A stretch of DNA of 64,000 nt, from the NCBI GenBank assembly GCA_001802455.1, contig MGXZ01000007.1, forward strand, positions 1 to 64,000. Direction: 5' to 3'. The position numbers and the translations under genes were made by a program. This DNA comes from Gammaproteobacteria bacterium RIFCSPHIGHO2_12_FULL_39_24. GTDB taxonomy: Bacteria > Pseudomonadota > Gammaproteobacteria > Coxiellales > Coxiellaceae. Shown in pieces: positions 27,616 through 39,676 of the stretch. Within the stretch, counting starts at the first letter, position 1, and the number at the start of each line of letters is the position of its first letter. The notes beneath the pieces were generated by a model. That model ran no database searches and had not been told where the DNA came from. It saw nothing but the letters and a program-made list of their open reading frames with translations.

Positions 27616-27894
27616 TCACACTCTATTCACAACGTCTTTTAATTTCTTCCCTGCTTTGAATTTCGCAATCACCGCTGCTGGAATTTTCATTTCAACACCC
27701 GTGCGTGGATTACGGCCTATGCGTGCAGCCCGTTTTGATGTTTCAAAAGAACCAAAATTCACAATCGATACTTTCCCACCACTCGCTAATGTATTAGTAA
27801 TAGCATCAACAAATGTATTCACTGCTGCTTCAGCCGCCACTTTCGAGATATCTGCTTGCGCCGCGATCAAATCAACCAATTCTTGCTTATTCAT
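27616..27894 (-). CDS. hupB: DNA-binding protein HU (beta type)
   Basis: Nucleoid-associated protein, 92 residues. Starts MNKQELVDLIAAQADISK and has the HU signature GKVSIVNFGSFETSKRAARIGRNP on the DNA-binding arm. In relatives it precedes ppiD with the two tRNA genes in between, as here; lon and clpX, its usual upstream neighbours, are absent and tldD is found instead. Confidence 0.96.
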   Translation of the reverse strand: MNKQELVDLIAAQADISKVAAEAAVNTFVDAITNTLASGGKVSIVNFGSFETSKRAARIGRNPRTGVEMKIPAAVIAKFKAGKKLKDVVNRV

Positions 27895-27929
27895 GTTTTA
27901 CCTTCCGTTTCCGTGCAATTATTCCAAAA

Positions 27930-27978
27930 TAAAAGAAACAGGAGTTTCGCGGTACGCGAACGAAATGCGGAACTCCTG
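27930..27978 (-). terminator. likely Rho-independent terminator after tldD
   Basis: On the minus strand CAGGAGTTCCGC (27978-27967) pairs with GCGAAACTCCTG (27950-27939) at 11 of 12 positions, followed by TTTCTTTTATTTT. It would stop tldD transcripts before hupB. The rest of the 150-bp gap presumably holds the hupB promoter, which I cannot place. Confidence 0.6.
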
Positions 27979-28045
27979 AGAAAGAGAAATTTATACCAAC
28001 TGACGAATTACCCTGTCAAGGAAATAATCCGAAAAAATCAGGGGG

Positions 28046-29464
28046 TTAGTCACTTGACACACCGCCAATTGTCATGACGTCAATCTTTAGTGTGGGCTGG
28101 CCAACGCCTACTGGAACACTCTGTCCCGCTTTTCCGCAGGTGCCCACACCCGAATCTAATTTCAAATCATTACCCACCATGGAAATTTTTTTCAATGCTT
28201 CATGACCACTGCCAATCAAGGTCATACCTTTAATCGGTCGTGTTATTTTTCCATGCTCAATTAAATAGGCTTCGCTTGCTGTAAATACAAATTTCCCTGA
28301 CGTGATATCAACTTGTCCGCCTGAGAAATCAGCTGCATAAATACCTTTTTCAACGGATGCGATAATTTCTTCTGGCGTATGATTTCCTGGCATCAAACAC
28401 GTATTCGTCATGCGCGGCATGGGTAAACATGAATACGATTCACGACGTCCGTTACCTGTGGGTTTCATTTTCATTAACCGCGCATTTAACGTGTCATGCA
28501 TATAATTTTTTAAAATACCCTTTTCAATCAACACCGTTCGTTGCGTTGGGGTTCCTTCATCATCCACAGTGAGTGAGCCACGACGCCCTGGAATCGTTCC
28601 ATCATCCACTACCGTACAAAGTGACGATGCCACTTTTTCCCCTATTTTTCCGCTGAAAACAGAAGTTCCCTTGCGATTAAAATCACCTTCCAATCCATGT
28701 CCAACCGCTTCATGAAATAAAATCGCAGGCCAACCTGATCCCAACACAACAGGATAGGTTCCCGCCGGTGCTGGCACTGCGCTCAAATTGTGTAATGCTT
28801 GTTGCACTGCGCGCTTTACTTGCGCTAGTGCCACATCATTTTTCATCACCACATCATAACCACCACGACCCCCACAGCCCGCGCTCGCTGACTCAAAACG
28901 CCCGTCAGATTCAACAATAATGCGCACAGAAAAATGCACCAGCGGTCGCACATCCGATGCAATTTGTCCCTGCATATTCATCACCATCATCACATCATGT
29001 GATGCAGATAAACTTAACATCACTTGCTTCACGCGCGGATCCATTTTTCGCGCAACCCAATCAAGATCTTTTAAAAACACGACTTTTTCAGCATCATTTG
29101 CACTCATGATTGGATTTAATGCTGGATACAACGGAGATAACGTTAATTCCGCATGCGATTTTACAATGGCATTTCCACCGGATTGAACGATACTGCGCGC
29201 TGATTTTGCTGCGTCCAAAATCGCCGCTATTTCAATTTGATCGGCATACGCAAAACCCGTTTTTTCACCACTCATCACGCGCAAACCAAATCCACGATCA
29301 ATGCTGAATCCACCTTCTTTTACGATGCCATCTTCCAACATCCAACTTTCATTTTGTGATTGTTGCAAATATAAATCCGCTGCATCGATAGTCGAACCAA
29401 TTGCTTTTCCTAATGCGGATTCAAGTTGTGTTTCACTAATCGTTAACCAGTCATTTTGCATCAT
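28046..29464 (-). CDS. tldD: metalloprotease TldD
   Basis: With TldE/PmbA, TldD forms a zinc protease that degrades unfolded peptides and matures small peptides such as microcins and CcdA. The motif [13 protein letters not shown] (HExxxH) and the C-terminal [20 protein letters not shown] region, of which only part is needed for recognition, are intact. ATG 29464 follows GGGGGAG at 6 nt; a GTG at 29482 is possible. It follows yhdP by 14 bp, the usual order in gammaproteobacteria. No tldE is in the window. Confidence 0.95.
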   Translation of the reverse strand: MMQNDWLTISETQLESALGKAIGSTIDAADLYLQQSQNESWMLEDGIVKEGGFSIDRGFGLRVMSGEKTGFAYADQIEIAAILDAAKSARSIVQSGGNAIVKSHAELTLSPLYPALNPIMSANDAEKVVFLKDLDWVARKMDPRVKQVMLSLSASHDVMMVMNMQGQIASDVRPLVHFSVRIIVESDGRFESASAGCGGRGGYDVVMKNDVALAQVKRAVQQALHNLSAVPAPAGTYPVVLGSGWPAILFHEAVGHGLEGDFNRKGTSVFSGKIGEKVASSLCTVVDDGTIPGRRGSLTVDDEGTPTQRTVLIEKGILKNYMHDTLNARLMKMKPTGNGRRESYSCLPMPRMTNTCLMPGNHTPEEIIASVEKGIYAADFSGGQVDITSGKFVFTASEAYLIEHGKITRPIKGMTLIGSGHEALKKISMVGNDLKLDSGVGTCGKAGQSVPVGVGQPTLKIDVMTIGGVSSD

Positions 29465-29478
29465 TGTTTCTCCCCCGC

Positions 29479-31800
29479 TCACACTTTCTTTACTATCGGC
29501 TTATCCCACGTCCCTGTGATGTGATAATTTATTTCCATCAGTTCACTCATTTTGGAAGCCACTAATTGGTTTGCAACCCAAGCAGCTGCACCGGCAACTG
29601 GCCCACTCGTTAATCCAATCAGGGTGGGAAAACTGGATGAAACGTGCGGCAAAACACGCATTTTTAAATCATTTGATTGATCTTCCAAGCTGATTTTTCC
29701 AGATAAATTAATGTTGGCAACAGAACTATCGACATCAATTCCACGCGTCAACAACGCACCATTTTGCAAATCAAATTTACCTTGCATTTCATCAAAGCGA
29801 AATCCTTTTTTCGTCAATGCCGAAAAATCAAACGTTAAAAAACGTGAAATGGATTCTAAGCTAAATAAATTAAATAAACGCGCTAATATCAAATTATTTT
29901 CTGTGTTGGAATCTAATTGCAAAATAGTGCCTTTCTGCAGATCAAATTGCACTTTACCGGTTGCTTGCGATAATGAGAATTGTTTTGGCGTACCAAACCA
30001 CTGCAACGCAAAATCAGAAGAAAAATCACCGCCCTGTAATCGCGATGACAAATGACGTTGTGACAAAACCGCTCCTAAATTGGTACTCATCAATTGTCCA
30101 CGCAATCGTGTTTGTTGTTTCAAACCCAACTGCAACCAATCGCCGCGCGCAGTAAAATGAACCAACGGTGATTGCACAGTGAATTCACGAATAAATAATC
30201 CATTCTGCGCAGGCTCTGTGACAAAATGAATTTTTCCATCTAATCGATCATTCACGCGCAAATCCTGTATCGTGATATCCATTGCAGGAATAGTATTTGG
30301 ATTTATTTTTTCAACAGAATTATTTTGTTGTGAATGGTTACTGGCTATTAATAATCGTGTCAAATTAACACGAATAGACTGCGCGCTGTGTTGTGACGGA
30401 ATGGTGATACCACCCTCAATTTGATTCGCATGCAATGCAACATGCCACACCTGTGCACGCTGCGACAACACAACATGCCAACTCCGCCACCATCGATTCC
30501 ACAGTCTAAAATGATTTAACGTTAAATGAATCGGTGAATTTTCAGAAAATTGATCGTCGTTGATTTTTCCTTCACCGCTTAATTGCGACAAAGTTATATT
30601 CCATTTTTGAAAATGAATTTGGTCATTTTGAAAAAAAATTTTTACTTTTTTTATCAGCGGTAATTTATTTTTTTGTGAAGGAAAAGTCGCGTCAACAACC
30701 ACGCTAACAGGTCCACTCGCGCTGATGTGTGAAAAATTGCGCATCATTGGAATCGAAAAGTGCTTTGCCAATGCAATCATCTTAGATAATTCACCTTGAA
30801 TATTCGCGCGCACTTTGTTTTTTTCTTTCATCCAGTTTATTTTAAAAACACGGTTTGCATGTATCACACAGGCGCCATAAAACGGCGTCAATCGACAGTC
30901 ACTCTGAGATAAAAAAGCACCTCTTGTTTTTATTTTTCCAATCACTTCCCATGATGCAGCAACACGCGTCCACATTGCCTGACCCGCTGTTGTGGACGAT
31001 GTCCACACCGTTTGAATTTTTTGAATGTGTTGATTCGCATAATCTACCCATAACTCAGCATGAGCAACACCACTTATTTTTATTATTTTTAACCATGAGT
31101 TGAATGAAATCGAATCACCTTTCAAATATATTTTTGCTGTCGCATTTTTATTTAAAAAGGAATTACCAATTAATCTCGCAATCACTTGATACCTGTTTTT
31201 TCCTACCAACAGATTGGCTGAAATAAGATGTTTTTCATGATGATTTTTTAATAACGCATCAACCGGTTGCGCTGTAAAACAAGATAAATTTAATCGACAA
31301 AATGTGATTTGTGTATTCAGCACGCGCACAGTTGGTTGCGAACTCAGCCACGCAATCGCCTGTGAAAACTGAGCAGAATGTTGCGTGAGGGGTAATGCAG
31401 TCGTTGCTAAACCGGATAGGTAATAATTTTTATTGGCATCTTGCGCAATGTGTAATTGCAAATGATCCACCATCACTTGTTGTGTGATCCAGTGCCGCAG
31501 TAAAATACTTTTCCATAAATTTAATTCAACGGTTAATTGCTGCAATCGTATTTGCGCATGCGTTGCTGAGTCATCGCCAATGCGAATATGGTCAAATACA
31601 ATCGTGGGTTGCATTACAAAACCATCGATATGTGCTTGTTGAATAGTCACTGTTTCCCCCAATAATTTGCTGGCAACAGCAGAAAATAATTGATTACGCT
31701 GCGGAGAAAATTTCAGACATAAAACAATACCGCTGGATATGGTGGCAAACATAAAAAACAAAACGATTGCGCTGGTGAGAATAGCCCTGAAAACACGCAT
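29479..31800 (-). CDS. yhdP: YhdP-family AsmA-like envelope protein (short form)
   Basis: AsmA-like proteins of this family are inner-membrane-anchored bridges that take part in phospholipid transport to the outer membrane. There is one N-terminal membrane helix (about 7-30), a long beta-rich middle and the typical C-terminus ([17 protein letters not shown]..., [14 protein letters not shown], then [14 protein letters not shown]). At 773 residues it is much shorter than E. coli YhdP (about 1270). Context mreBCD-yhdP-tldD supports the call. Confidence 0.88.
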   Translation of the reverse strand: MRVFRAILTSAIVLFFMFATISSGIVLCLKFSPQRNQLFSAVASKLLGETVTIQQAHIDGFVMQPTIVFDHIRIGDDSATHAQIRLQQLTVELNLWKSILLRHWITQQVMVDHLQLHIAQDANKNYYLSGLATTALPLTQHSAQFSQAIAWLSSQPTVRVLNTQITFCRLNLSCFTAQPVDALLKNHHEKHLISANLLVGKNRYQVIARLIGNSFLNKNATAKIYLKGDSISFNSWLKIIKISGVAHAELWVDYANQHIQKIQTVWTSSTTAGQAMWTRVAASWEVIGKIKTRGAFLSQSDCRLTPFYGACVIHANRVFKINWMKEKNKVRANIQGELSKMIALAKHFSIPMMRNFSHISASGPVSVVVDATFPSQKNKLPLIKKVKIFFQNDQIHFQKWNITLSQLSGEGKINDDQFSENSPIHLTLNHFRLWNRWWRSWHVVLSQRAQVWHVALHANQIEGGITIPSQHSAQSIRVNLTRLLIASNHSQQNNSVEKINPNTIPAMDITIQDLRVNDRLDGKIHFVTEPAQNGLFIREFTVQSPLVHFTARGDWLQLGLKQQTRLRGQLMSTNLGAVLSQRHLSSRLQGGDFSSDFALQWFGTPKQFSLSQATGKVQFDLQKGTILQLDSNTENNLILARLFNLFSLESISRFLTFDFSALTKKGFRFDEMQGKFDLQNGALLTRGIDVDSSVANINLSGKISLEDQSNDLKMRVLPHVSSSFPTLIGLTSGPVAGAAAWVANQLVASKMSELMEINYHITGTWDKPIVKKV

Positions 31801-31807
31801 AGTTTCC

Positions 31808-32296
31808 TTATCGAATAAACGCTTTCGGTCTCACACGATTTAATGTCGACACCATCGTTGGCCAAATTAACGCGGTTGTCATAGCAGAAATGAAATGCAG
31901 CAAAATGTGCGTGTTGTGTCCCGTCCAACCGAGAATCATTCCTTGACATAATCCATTTAATGCACAAAACAAGCCGATAAATGACGCTTGCTGCCAGATC
32001 GGAGAATAAGCAACAACGGGATATATTTTTAAAAGAAAATAAGCCAGCAACACAAATACAAATGCTTGTTGTCCTAGCGGTGTTCCCGTTATTAAATCCA
32101 TTAAAAAACCCGCTGTCCACGCTGCCACCAAACCGCATTGTGAAGGTGATGTCAAAATCCAATAACACGTTAATGCAAAAATCCATTGTGGTCTTGCCCA
32201 AATAATCCATTGTGGAAAAGGAATAATCGTTAAAAAAATTCCCGCCAAAAAAGTCATGGCAATTAAAAAATAATGAGTGGGCGGCAACTGTCTCAT
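31808..32296 (-). CDS. mreD: rod shape-determining protein MreD
   Basis: Membrane component of the elongasome. The 162-residue protein has about five hydrophobic segments and the motif GFLMDLITGTPLGQQAF. It overlaps mreC by 4 bp (ATGA). The rng and maf genes often found next to mreD are absent; yhdP follows directly. Confidence 0.93.
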   Translation of the reverse strand: MRQLPPTHYFLIAMTFLAGIFLTIIPFPQWIIWARPQWIFALTCYWILTSPSQCGLVAAWTAGFLMDLITGTPLGQQAFVFVLLAYFLLKIYPVVAYSPIWQQASFIGLFCALNGLCQGMILGWTGHNTHILLHFISAMTTALIWPTMVSTLNRVRPKAFIR

Positions 32297-33204
32297 ATTT
32301 TTTTCGCCTTGCTATTTTTACTCGTAAACGCACTCTGCAATTCTTTTTGTACCGCTTGAGATAATTTTGTTTTATTCGGCCACGCTAATAAAACTTGCTC
32401 TGTTTGATTCAAATGAGCTGTCGGTGTCAAAATAATTTTTTCAGTTGGTGCGTTATTTGCATGCTCAATGCGTGAAACCGTTCCAACAGGATAACCAATC
32501 GGATAACACAAGCCCAATCCCGATGTCACAAACAAATCTCCTGCTTGAATATCACTTTGATCAGGTATATTAATTAATGCCAATTGTCCTGACACACCCA
32601 TACCCACAGCAACAGCGCGAATACCATTACGATAATCTTCGACTGGCACCGCTGATTGTTTATCGGTAATCAATAATACTTTACTCGTTAATGCGCCAAC
32701 ACCAATCACTTGACCCATCACACCTGAAGCATCTAAAACAGGCTGATTTTCATAAACCTGATCATTTGACCCTTTGTTCAAAACAACTTGTTGCAAATTC
32801 GGATCCAATGCAACTGCTAACAAACGCGCCACAGCAACACGACCTGAAATTTGCGACGTTGATTGCAACAGTTGTCGCAATTGCGCATTTTCTCTTTCTA
32901 AGGCCAATAATTTTTGCAAGCGAGATTGCAATAGAATTTCACGCACACGCAATGTTTCATTTTCATGCACCAATTCATTTTGTGATGTTACACTCGCATT
33001 CAACCATGCTGAAAAACGAATCGGTGCATCCACCATCCACTGAAAAGGATAAGCAACACTCGATGAAAAACGCATGCGAAAAGTATGAAAAGAAGCGGAG
33101 CGCTGATCAAAAAAAATCAGCGCTATCGACAGTAACAACAAAAAGATCGCCCGTAGTCCAATGCCCGAGCGTTGAGAAAACATCCGCTTGATAGAAAACT
33201 CCAA
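32293..33204 (-). CDS. mreC: rod shape-determining protein MreC
   Basis: Periplasmic scaffold of the elongasome. It has one N-terminal membrane helix (about 17-33), a coiled coil (about 75-115) and the beta-domain motifs VLDASGVMGQVIGVG and GDLFVTSGLGLCYPIGYPVG (signature parts). 303 residues, 8 bp after mreB. Confidence 0.96.
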   Translation of the reverse strand: MEFSIKRMFSQRSGIGLRAIFLLLLSIALIFFDQRSASFHTFRMRFSSSVAYPFQWMVDAPIRFSAWLNASVTSQNELVHENETLRVREILLQSRLQKLLALERENAQLRQLLQSTSQISGRVAVARLLAVALDPNLQQVVLNKGSNDQVYENQPVLDASGVMGQVIGVGALTSKVLLITDKQSAVPVEDYRNGIRAVAVGMGVSGQLALINIPDQSDIQAGDLFVTSGLGLCYPIGYPVGTVSRIEHANNAPTEKIILTPTAHLNQTEQVLLAWPNKTKLSQAVQKELQSAFTSKNSKAKKI

Positions 33205-33212
33205 AAATCAAT

Positions 33213-34301
<1,089 letters not shown>

Positions 34302-34347
34302 CTATCTGAAATTTGACATGAAGTCGAGATTTACTCACACTTTTCTA

Positions 34348-34376
34348 TTCGCAATTCACCAAAAAATCCGTATAAT
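34348..34376 (+). promoter_or_regulatory. sigma-70-like promoter for gatCAB
   Basis: TTCGCA at 34348-34353 and a perfect TATAAT at 34371-34376, with 17 bp between, about 41 bp before the gatC ATG. The -35 matches at 4 of 6. Confidence 0.5.
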
Positions 34377-34416
34377 CCCCACCACCTTTTTCAATCTATT
34401 TTTTAAGAAGATTCTC

Positions 34417-34713
34417 ATGAGCACGCTCACCACAGCCGATATTCAAAAAATGGCTGAACTGTCCAAATTAGCATTGCCTACTGAAAAACTGCCCACGCTC
34501 ACTGTGCGTTTAGAAAACGTGTTAACGCTCGTGAAAAAAATGAATGATGCAAATACGCACAATACTGAACCACTCGCGCATCCGCTCAATGCAATACAAC
34601 CACTGCGAGATGATATTGTTTCTGAAAAAAATCAGCGTGATTTATTTCAACAAAATGCGCCAACTGTTGAAGCAGGATTGTATATTGTTCCGAAGTTTGT
34701 GGAGGCGGAGTAA
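34417..34713 (+). CDS. gatC: Asp/Glu-tRNA amidotransferase subunit C
   Basis: Small subunit that ties GatA to GatB. 98 residues from ATG 34417 ([20 protein letters not shown]) with the PLRDD motif near the end. A longer open frame from 34318 is 5' untranslated sequence including the promoter. AAGAAG lies upstream. Confidence 0.95.
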   Translation: MSTLTTADIQKMAELSKLALPTEKLPTLTVRLENVLTLVKKMNDANTHNTEPLAHPLNAIQPLRDDIVSEKNQRDLFQQNAPTVEAGLYIVPKFVEAE

Positions 34714-34715
34714 GT

Positions 34716-36167
34716 ATGCATAACAAATCAATAAAAGCATTATCCGAATTATTAAAAAACAAAAAAATCTCCAGTGTTGAATTAACAAAACATTTTTTAT
34801 CACGCATCAAACAGCTTGATAAACAGTTAAATTCTTTTATTACGGTCACAGAAGAAAATGCTCTAAAACAAGCACAAGATGCTGATAAAAGAATTGCCGC
34901 TGGAACCATGGGTGCATTAACCGGCATTCCCATCGCACAAAAAGATATTTTCTGCACTGCGGGTGTGAAAACCACCTGCGGCTCAAAAATGCTCGATAAT
35001 TTTGTTGCACCCTATGATGCAACTTTAATTGAAAAATGTAATGCGGCTGGCATGGTGATGTTGGGTAAAACCAATATGGATGAATTCGCAATGGGTTCAT
35101 CCAATGAAACAAGCTATTTTGGTGCAGTAAAAAATCCGTGGGATTTGGAACGCACACCCGGCGGATCATCCGGTGGTTCTGCTGCTGCAGTAGCGGCACG
35201 CATCGCCTCAATTGCAACCGGGACCGATACGGGCGGCTCAATCAGGCAACCCGCTGCTTTATCAGGAATTACCGGTTTAAAACCCACTTATGGTCGTGTA
35301 TCGCGTTATGGCATGATTGCATTTGCATCCAGTTTAGACCAAGGTGGAATATTATCGCAAACGGCAGAAGATGCGGCGATGTTGTTGAATGTGATCGCGG
35401 GTCATGATGAAAAAGACTCCACCTCCATTCATCATGAAGTCCCCGACTACACTACAACACTACAAAATTCGATAAAAGAATCAACCATTGGTTTGCCGGA
35501 AGAATATTTTACCGGTAGATTAGCAGTGGATGTTGAAAAAAGCATTCAGGACAGCATTACCATTTTCGAGAAATTAGGATGCGCATTTAAAAAAATTTCG
35601 TTGCCGCATACCGAGTTGGCAACGTCCGCGTATTATGTGATTGCACCCGCAGAAGCATCTTCCAATCTAGCACGCTATGATGGCGTACGTTATGGTTATC
35701 GTTGCAAAGACCCTAAAAATATAGACGATTTGTACAAGCGTTCGCGCAGCGAAGGATTTGGCGAAGAAGTACAACGTCGCATTTTAATTGGCACGTATGT
35801 TTTATCTTCTGGTTTTTATGATGCATTTTATTTAAAAGCACAAAAAATTCGTCGATTAATACGCGATGATTTTTTAACAGCGTTTAAAGAAGTAGATTTA
35901 ATTTTAACGCCGACTGCACCCACGCCTGCCTTCAAGTTAGGTGAAAAATCACAAGATCCGATTGCAATGTATTTATCCGATATTTTCACAATCGCTGTTA
36001 ATTTAGCGGGATTGCCAGGCATTTCAATTCCAGCGGGATTGTCAAATAATTTGCCCGTGGGTTTGCAATTAATTGGAAAACATTTTGATGAAGCAAAAAT
36101 TTTAAATGCCGCACATCAGTTTCAATTGAATACGGAGTGGCATCGCGCATTGCCGAAAGGGTTTTAA
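34716..36167 (+). CDS. gatA: Asp/Glu-tRNA amidotransferase subunit A
   Basis: Amidase that releases ammonia from glutamine. It has the Ser-cisSer-Lys triad region: [16 protein letters not shown] (Lys), [13 protein letters not shown] and [14 protein letters not shown] (nucleophile Ser). 483 residues; a GGAGG in the end of gatC serves as ribosome site. The GatCAB complex makes Gln-tRNA and/or Asn-tRNA by transamidation. Confidence 0.97.
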   Translation: MHNKSIKALSELLKNKKISSVELTKHFLSRIKQLDKQLNSFITVTEENALKQAQDADKRIAAGTMGALTGIPIAQKDIFCTAGVKTTCGSKMLDNFVAPYDATLIEKCNAAGMVMLGKTNMDEFAMGSSNETSYFGAVKNPWDLERTPGGSSGGSAAAVAARIASIATGTDTGGSIRQPAALSGITGLKPTYGRVSRYGMIAFASSLDQGGILSQTAEDAAMLLNVIAGHDEKDSTSIHHEVPDYTTTLQNSIKESTIGLPEEYFTGRLAVDVEKSIQDSITIFEKLGCAFKKISLPHTELATSAYYVIAPAEASSNLARYDGVRYGYRCKDPKNIDDLYKRSRSEGFGEEVQRRILIGTYVLSSGFYDAFYLKAQKIRRLIRDDFLTAFKEVDLILTPTAPTPAFKLGEKSQDPIAMYLSDIFTIAVNLAGLPGISIPAGLSNNLPVGLQLIGKHFDEAKILNAAHQFQLNTEWHRALPKGF

Positions 36168-36168
36168 T

Positions 36169-37611
36169 ATGTCGTATGAAACAATAATCGGACTCGAAGT
36201 TCACGTCCAGCTCAACACGAAATCAAAAATATTTTCAGGGGCTGCAACCACATTTGGTGCAGAACCCAATACACAGGCGTGTGCGATTGATTTGGGTTTA
36301 CCCGGCGTTTTGCCCGTATTAAATAAAGAAGCAGTGAAATTAGCCGTGACAGTGGGTTTAGCAATCGATGCAAAAATAAATAATCGTTCGATATTCGCGC
36401 GCAAAAATTATTTTTACCCTGATTTACCAAAAGGCTATCAAATTTCACAACATGAATTGCCGATTGTCGGTGAAGGCAAATTAGCAATCACGCTCGATGA
36501 TGGTACAACCAAAATCATTCGTATTACACGCGCACACTTAGAAGAAGACGCCGGAAAATCATTGCATGAGGGTTTGCCAAATATTTCCGGTGTTGATTTA
36601 AATCGTGCGGGAACACCACTGTTAGAAATTGTGTCCGAACCCGATATGCGTTCCAGTGCGGAAGCGGTTGCGTATTTAAAAACATTGCATCAACTGGTTC
36701 GTTATCTGGGAATTTCCGATGGCAATATGCAAGAAGGATCGTTTCGTTGCGATGTCAATATTTCACTGCGAAAATGGGGTTCAGAAAAATACGGCACTCG
36801 CGCAGAAATTAAAAACGTCAATTCATTTAAATTTGTGGAACAAGCGATTGAGTACGAAATTGATCGTCAAAAAGAAATTGTAGAAAGTGGTGGCAAAATC
36901 ATTCAAGAAACACGCCAATATGATCCCGATGAAAATGTGACACACAGTTTGCGCAGCAAAGAAAATGCACCAGAATATCGCTATTTTCCGGATCCGGATT
37001 TATTACCGGTTGAAATCACATCAGAATTTTTGGAATCCATTCGAAAAAATATGCCAGAATTACCGTGGCATAAACGTGATCGCTTGAAAAAAGAATATGG
37101 GTTAAGTGATTATGACGCTACCTATATTTCAGGCACCTTATCCATTGCGCAATATTTTGAAGAGACGCTGAAGAGCGGGAATGGGAGTGAACAAGCAAAA
37201 TTAGTAGCGAATTGGATTGCAGGTGAATTGTCTGCGTTTTTAAATAAAAATAATCAGTCAATCGAACAGTCTCCCGTTTCGGCAAAACAACTTGGCGAAT
37301 TAATTGCACGTATTCATGACAACACGATTTCCAATAATATTGCGAAACAAGTTTTTGAAGCGCTGTGGAATAATGAAGGATCCGTTGATGAAATCATTGA
37401 GAAAAAAGGATTGAAGCAAATTACAGATACTTCCGCGATTGAAAAAATCATTGATGAAATTATGACGAACAATCCAATGCAATTAGCCGATTATCGTTCC
37501 GGCAAAGATAAATTATTTGGATTTTTTGTGGGTTTGGTGATGAAAGAAACCAAAGGCAAAGCAAATCCAACGCAAGTGAATGAGCTGCTAAAGAAGAAAT
37601 TGTCTGGGTGA
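36169..37611 (+). CDS. gatB: Asp/Glu-tRNA amidotransferase subunit B
   Basis: Kinase/transamidase subunit that phosphorylates the misacylated tRNA. Starts [20 protein letters not shown] and has [30 protein letters not shown] and [11 protein letters not shown]; the C-terminal YqeY-like helical tail binds tRNA. 480 residues, one base after gatA. Together with gltX at 42.7 kb it suggests an indirect route for at least one amide tRNA. Confidence 0.97.
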   Translation: MSYETIIGLEVHVQLNTKSKIFSGAATTFGAEPNTQACAIDLGLPGVLPVLNKEAVKLAVTVGLAIDAKINNRSIFARKNYFYPDLPKGYQISQHELPIVGEGKLAITLDDGTTKIIRITRAHLEEDAGKSLHEGLPNISGVDLNRAGTPLLEIVSEPDMRSSAEAVAYLKTLHQLVRYLGISDGNMQEGSFRCDVNISLRKWGSEKYGTRAEIKNVNSFKFVEQAIEYEIDRQKEIVESGGKIIQETRQYDPDENVTHSLRSKENAPEYRYFPDPDLLPVEITSEFLESIRKNMPELPWHKRDRLKKEYGLSDYDATYISGTLSIAQYFEETLKSGNGSEQAKLVANWIAGELSAFLNKNNQSIEQSPVSAKQLGELIARIHDNTISNNIAKQVFEALWNNEGSVDEIIEKKGLKQITDTSAIEKIIDEIMTNNPMQLADYRSGKDKLFGFFVGLVMKETKGKANPTQVNELLKKKLSG

Positions 37612-37622
37612 GTCAGTTTGCG

Positions 37623-38258
37623 CTACACCACAAACCATCCTTGATACGGTTTCATCTTCACTGGTGAATTAACCCATTCTAAAAATAATTTTTTAGTAGG
37701 GCGCGCGTGATGATGTTGTTTCAGCCATGCAAAATAATTTCGCAGCATTTGATAGCCCACTGTTTTTCGAGAAATGGCATTGTAATGCCATGAGGCTTGT
37801 TTTTTAATGAGCGTGAACGAAGGATTTTTATCGTACAAAATCACACTAATTGCTGCTGCCATTCCCGTGCGATCCGCACCGCCTTCGCAATGAAAAATAA
37901 TCGGTTTTGGTGCGGTTTGTAATAATTGCACTAATGCGCGTAACGCTTGTTTTGAAGGTAAAGCATACGCTTCAAATCGAGGAGAATAATAATGGAGATG
38001 ATTGCGTTTTGCAAAATGACTTTCCACTTGGTACCAATGATTACTGGACCAAGTACCGCGTAAATTAATAATTGTTTTAAGATGAAATTTTTCTGTGTAT
38101 TTTGTCAGGCCATTTCGATCTAACTGCGCACTACGGTAAATTTTTCCGGGAATAACAGTATGTACATTATCTGTAACATAATCGTACCCTAAATGAGCGC
38201 CAAAAAAGAGAATGATACCACCCAGTGTAATCCAAAAAAAAATTTTCAGTGTCTTCAA
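37623..38258 (-). CDS. membrane-anchored dual-specificity/tyrosine phosphatase-like protein
   Basis: A 211-residue protein with one N-terminal hydrophobic segment (about 5-21), then a cysteine-phosphatase fold: GKIYRSAQL (about 38-46), TIINLRG (62-68) and the P-loop HCEGGADRTG with C124 and R130. The context resembles the DSPc/PTP family proteins found in Legionella and Coxiella. Its position behind the membrane helix places the catalytic domain probably in the periplasm (inference from the single signal-anchor). The substrate is unknown. Converges with gatB, 11 bp apart. Confidence 0.8.
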   Translation of the reverse strand: MKTLKIFFWITLGGIILFFGAHLGYDYVTDNVHTVIPGKIYRSAQLDRNGLTKYTEKFHLKTIINLRGTWSSNHWYQVESHFAKRNHLHYYSPRFEAYALPSKQALRALVQLLQTAPKPIIFHCEGGADRTGMAAAISVILYDKNPSFTLIKKQASWHYNAISRKTVGYQMLRNYFAWLKQHHHARPTKKLFLEWVNSPVKMKPYQGWFVV

Positions 38259-38348
38259 TGAACAGCCGCTCTTGTGTTGAACCTGCGCGAGATGCTAGCA
38301 CAAGCGTAAAATTCACACAACGAACGCACGCCGGGGGCGAGATGATTT

Positions 38349-38741
38349 TTAATTAGCGATCGTAGGCACATAAGAAACGGTTAAGGCAGTTTTTGTATCG
38401 TTATTTTTATATATACACTTCGTTATTTGTCTCTGCGTGTTGTAACTCGCTGCTTTAAAAGTGTACGTCGCGAAGGTTCCAAACCACAGCGGAACAGCTA
38501 AGCCAGGGACGGAGGCATGTTTAAAATCCCAAGATGCTGCATAAAAGCCAGACGGAAGGTTGCCATTGGTTCCCCAACAAGTCCAGTTACCTGGTATGGT
38601 TGGTGGATTTTCGATCGAGGTGCAGCTCATCATCACCTGAACACTTGGTGCGCAAGCTGGTACGGATTGTGTTGCCAAAGCAGGGATCGTTACACAGGCA
38701 AGATAACACCCTGACAATAATAACAATATGGTCATCTTCAT
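38349..38741 (-). CDS. small secreted cysteine-containing protein, function unknown
   Basis: A 130-residue protein with a clear Sec signal peptide (MKMTILLLLSGCYLACVTIP then ALA, cleavage before TQSV). The mature part of about 107 residues has Cys in ACAPSVQVMMSC, NWTCWG and TKCIYKN, enough for two disulfides, and is rich in aromatic and beta-type residues. GGAG lies 7-8 nt before the ATG. It has a weak likeness to DUF3757-type periplasmic proteins, unverified. The 90 bp after it and the 102 bp before it show nothing clear. Confidence 0.72.
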   Translation of the reverse strand: MKMTILLLLSGCYLACVTIPALATQSVPACAPSVQVMMSCTSIENPPTIPGNWTCWGTNGNLPSGFYAASWDFKHASVPGLAVPLWFGTFATYTFKAASYNTQRQITKCIYKNNDTKTALTVSYVPTIAN

Positions 38742-38843
38742 CGTATTCTCCTACTGTCAACGCAGAGTATAGTAGTCTTTTTAGGCTTCCGCCTAATTTT
38801 GAGAAACATTTTTTAACTGATATAAAACAACAGATTATAAATT

Positions 38844-39665
38844 TTATTCCAAAAACAAATCTCGCATCGGCGTCACACCTGGCATCATGTTATACCGCGC
38901 GAAATCTTTTTCACCCGCATTCGTTAGCACTGCTTCATCAATAAAAAATTGACCTGTTATTTCACGACTATTTTGCGTCAAAATCCAATAAGCCGCATTG
39001 GCCACAATTTCTGGATTGCGCGATGCTGCATATAATTCAGGTGGAAAATTGACTTTAATCGCCGACGTTGCAATCGTTGTTTTTGGCCACAACGAATTCA
39101 CCGCGATTCCCGTATCTTTAAATTCTGCTGACATGCCCAACGTACAAACACTCATACCGTATTTTGAATACGTATAAACCAAATGATCTTTAAACCATTT
39201 TGCTTGCATATGCAGTGGCGGCGACATATTTAAAATATGCGGATTTTTTGATTTCATTAAATGAGGAATACAAGCACGCGAACACGCAAACGTAGCACGT
39301 GCATTCACACCCATCATCAAATCAAATCGTTTTAATGTGGTGTGTTCTGTATTGGTGAGTGAAATGGCGCTGGCATTATTAACCAAAATATCGATGCCGC
39401 CAAATTTTTTTACCGCTTCAGCAATAACCAATTCAATTTGTTTTTCATCACGCACATCCAACGCCAGCGGTAATGCATGGCCGCCAGCTTTTTCCACTTC
39501 TTCCGCTGAAGAATAAATAGTGCCGGGTAATGTGTCATGCTTTTCCGTTGTTTTGCCCGTAATGATAATGTTGGCGCCATCACGCGCGCAACGCAATGCG
39601 ATTGCAAGACCAATTCCCCTTGTTGAACCAGTGATAAAAATGGTTTTTCCTTTTAATGTATTCAT
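38844..39665 (-). CDS. SDR-family oxidoreductase (HSDL2-like)
   Basis: Short-chain dehydrogenase/reductase of 273 residues. It has the NAD(P) motif TGSTRGIG (12-19), NNAS (91-94) and the active-site YxxxK in YTYSKYGMS (about 164-172). The pattern LNMSPPLHM...WPKTTI is that of hydroxysteroid dehydrogenase-like 2 (SDR family with a long insertion GKTTEKHDTLPGTIYSSAEEV), usually linked to lipid or fatty-acid metabolism. Specific substrate unknown. It follows the pilin-like genes by 11 bp but is probably not functionally related. Confidence 0.88.
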   Translation of the reverse strand: MNTLKGKTIFITGSTRGIGLAIALRCARDGANIIITGKTTEKHDTLPGTIYSSAEEVEKAGGHALPLALDVRDEKQIELVIAEAVKKFGGIDILVNNASAISLTNTEHTTLKRFDLMMGVNARATFACSRACIPHLMKSKNPHILNMSPPLHMQAKWFKDHLVYTYSKYGMSVCTLGMSAEFKDTGIAVNSLWPKTTIATSAIKVNFPPELYAASRNPEIVANAAYWILTQNSREITGQFFIDEAVLTNAGEKDFARYNMMPGVTPMRDLFLE

Positions 39666-39676
39666 AGAATTCCTTG

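Noticed and set aside
31713-32333. A 206-codon frame on the minus strand over mreD
   Set aside because: It overlaps mreD in a different frame, has no family similarity and is rich in Cys/Phe in the way shadow frames are.
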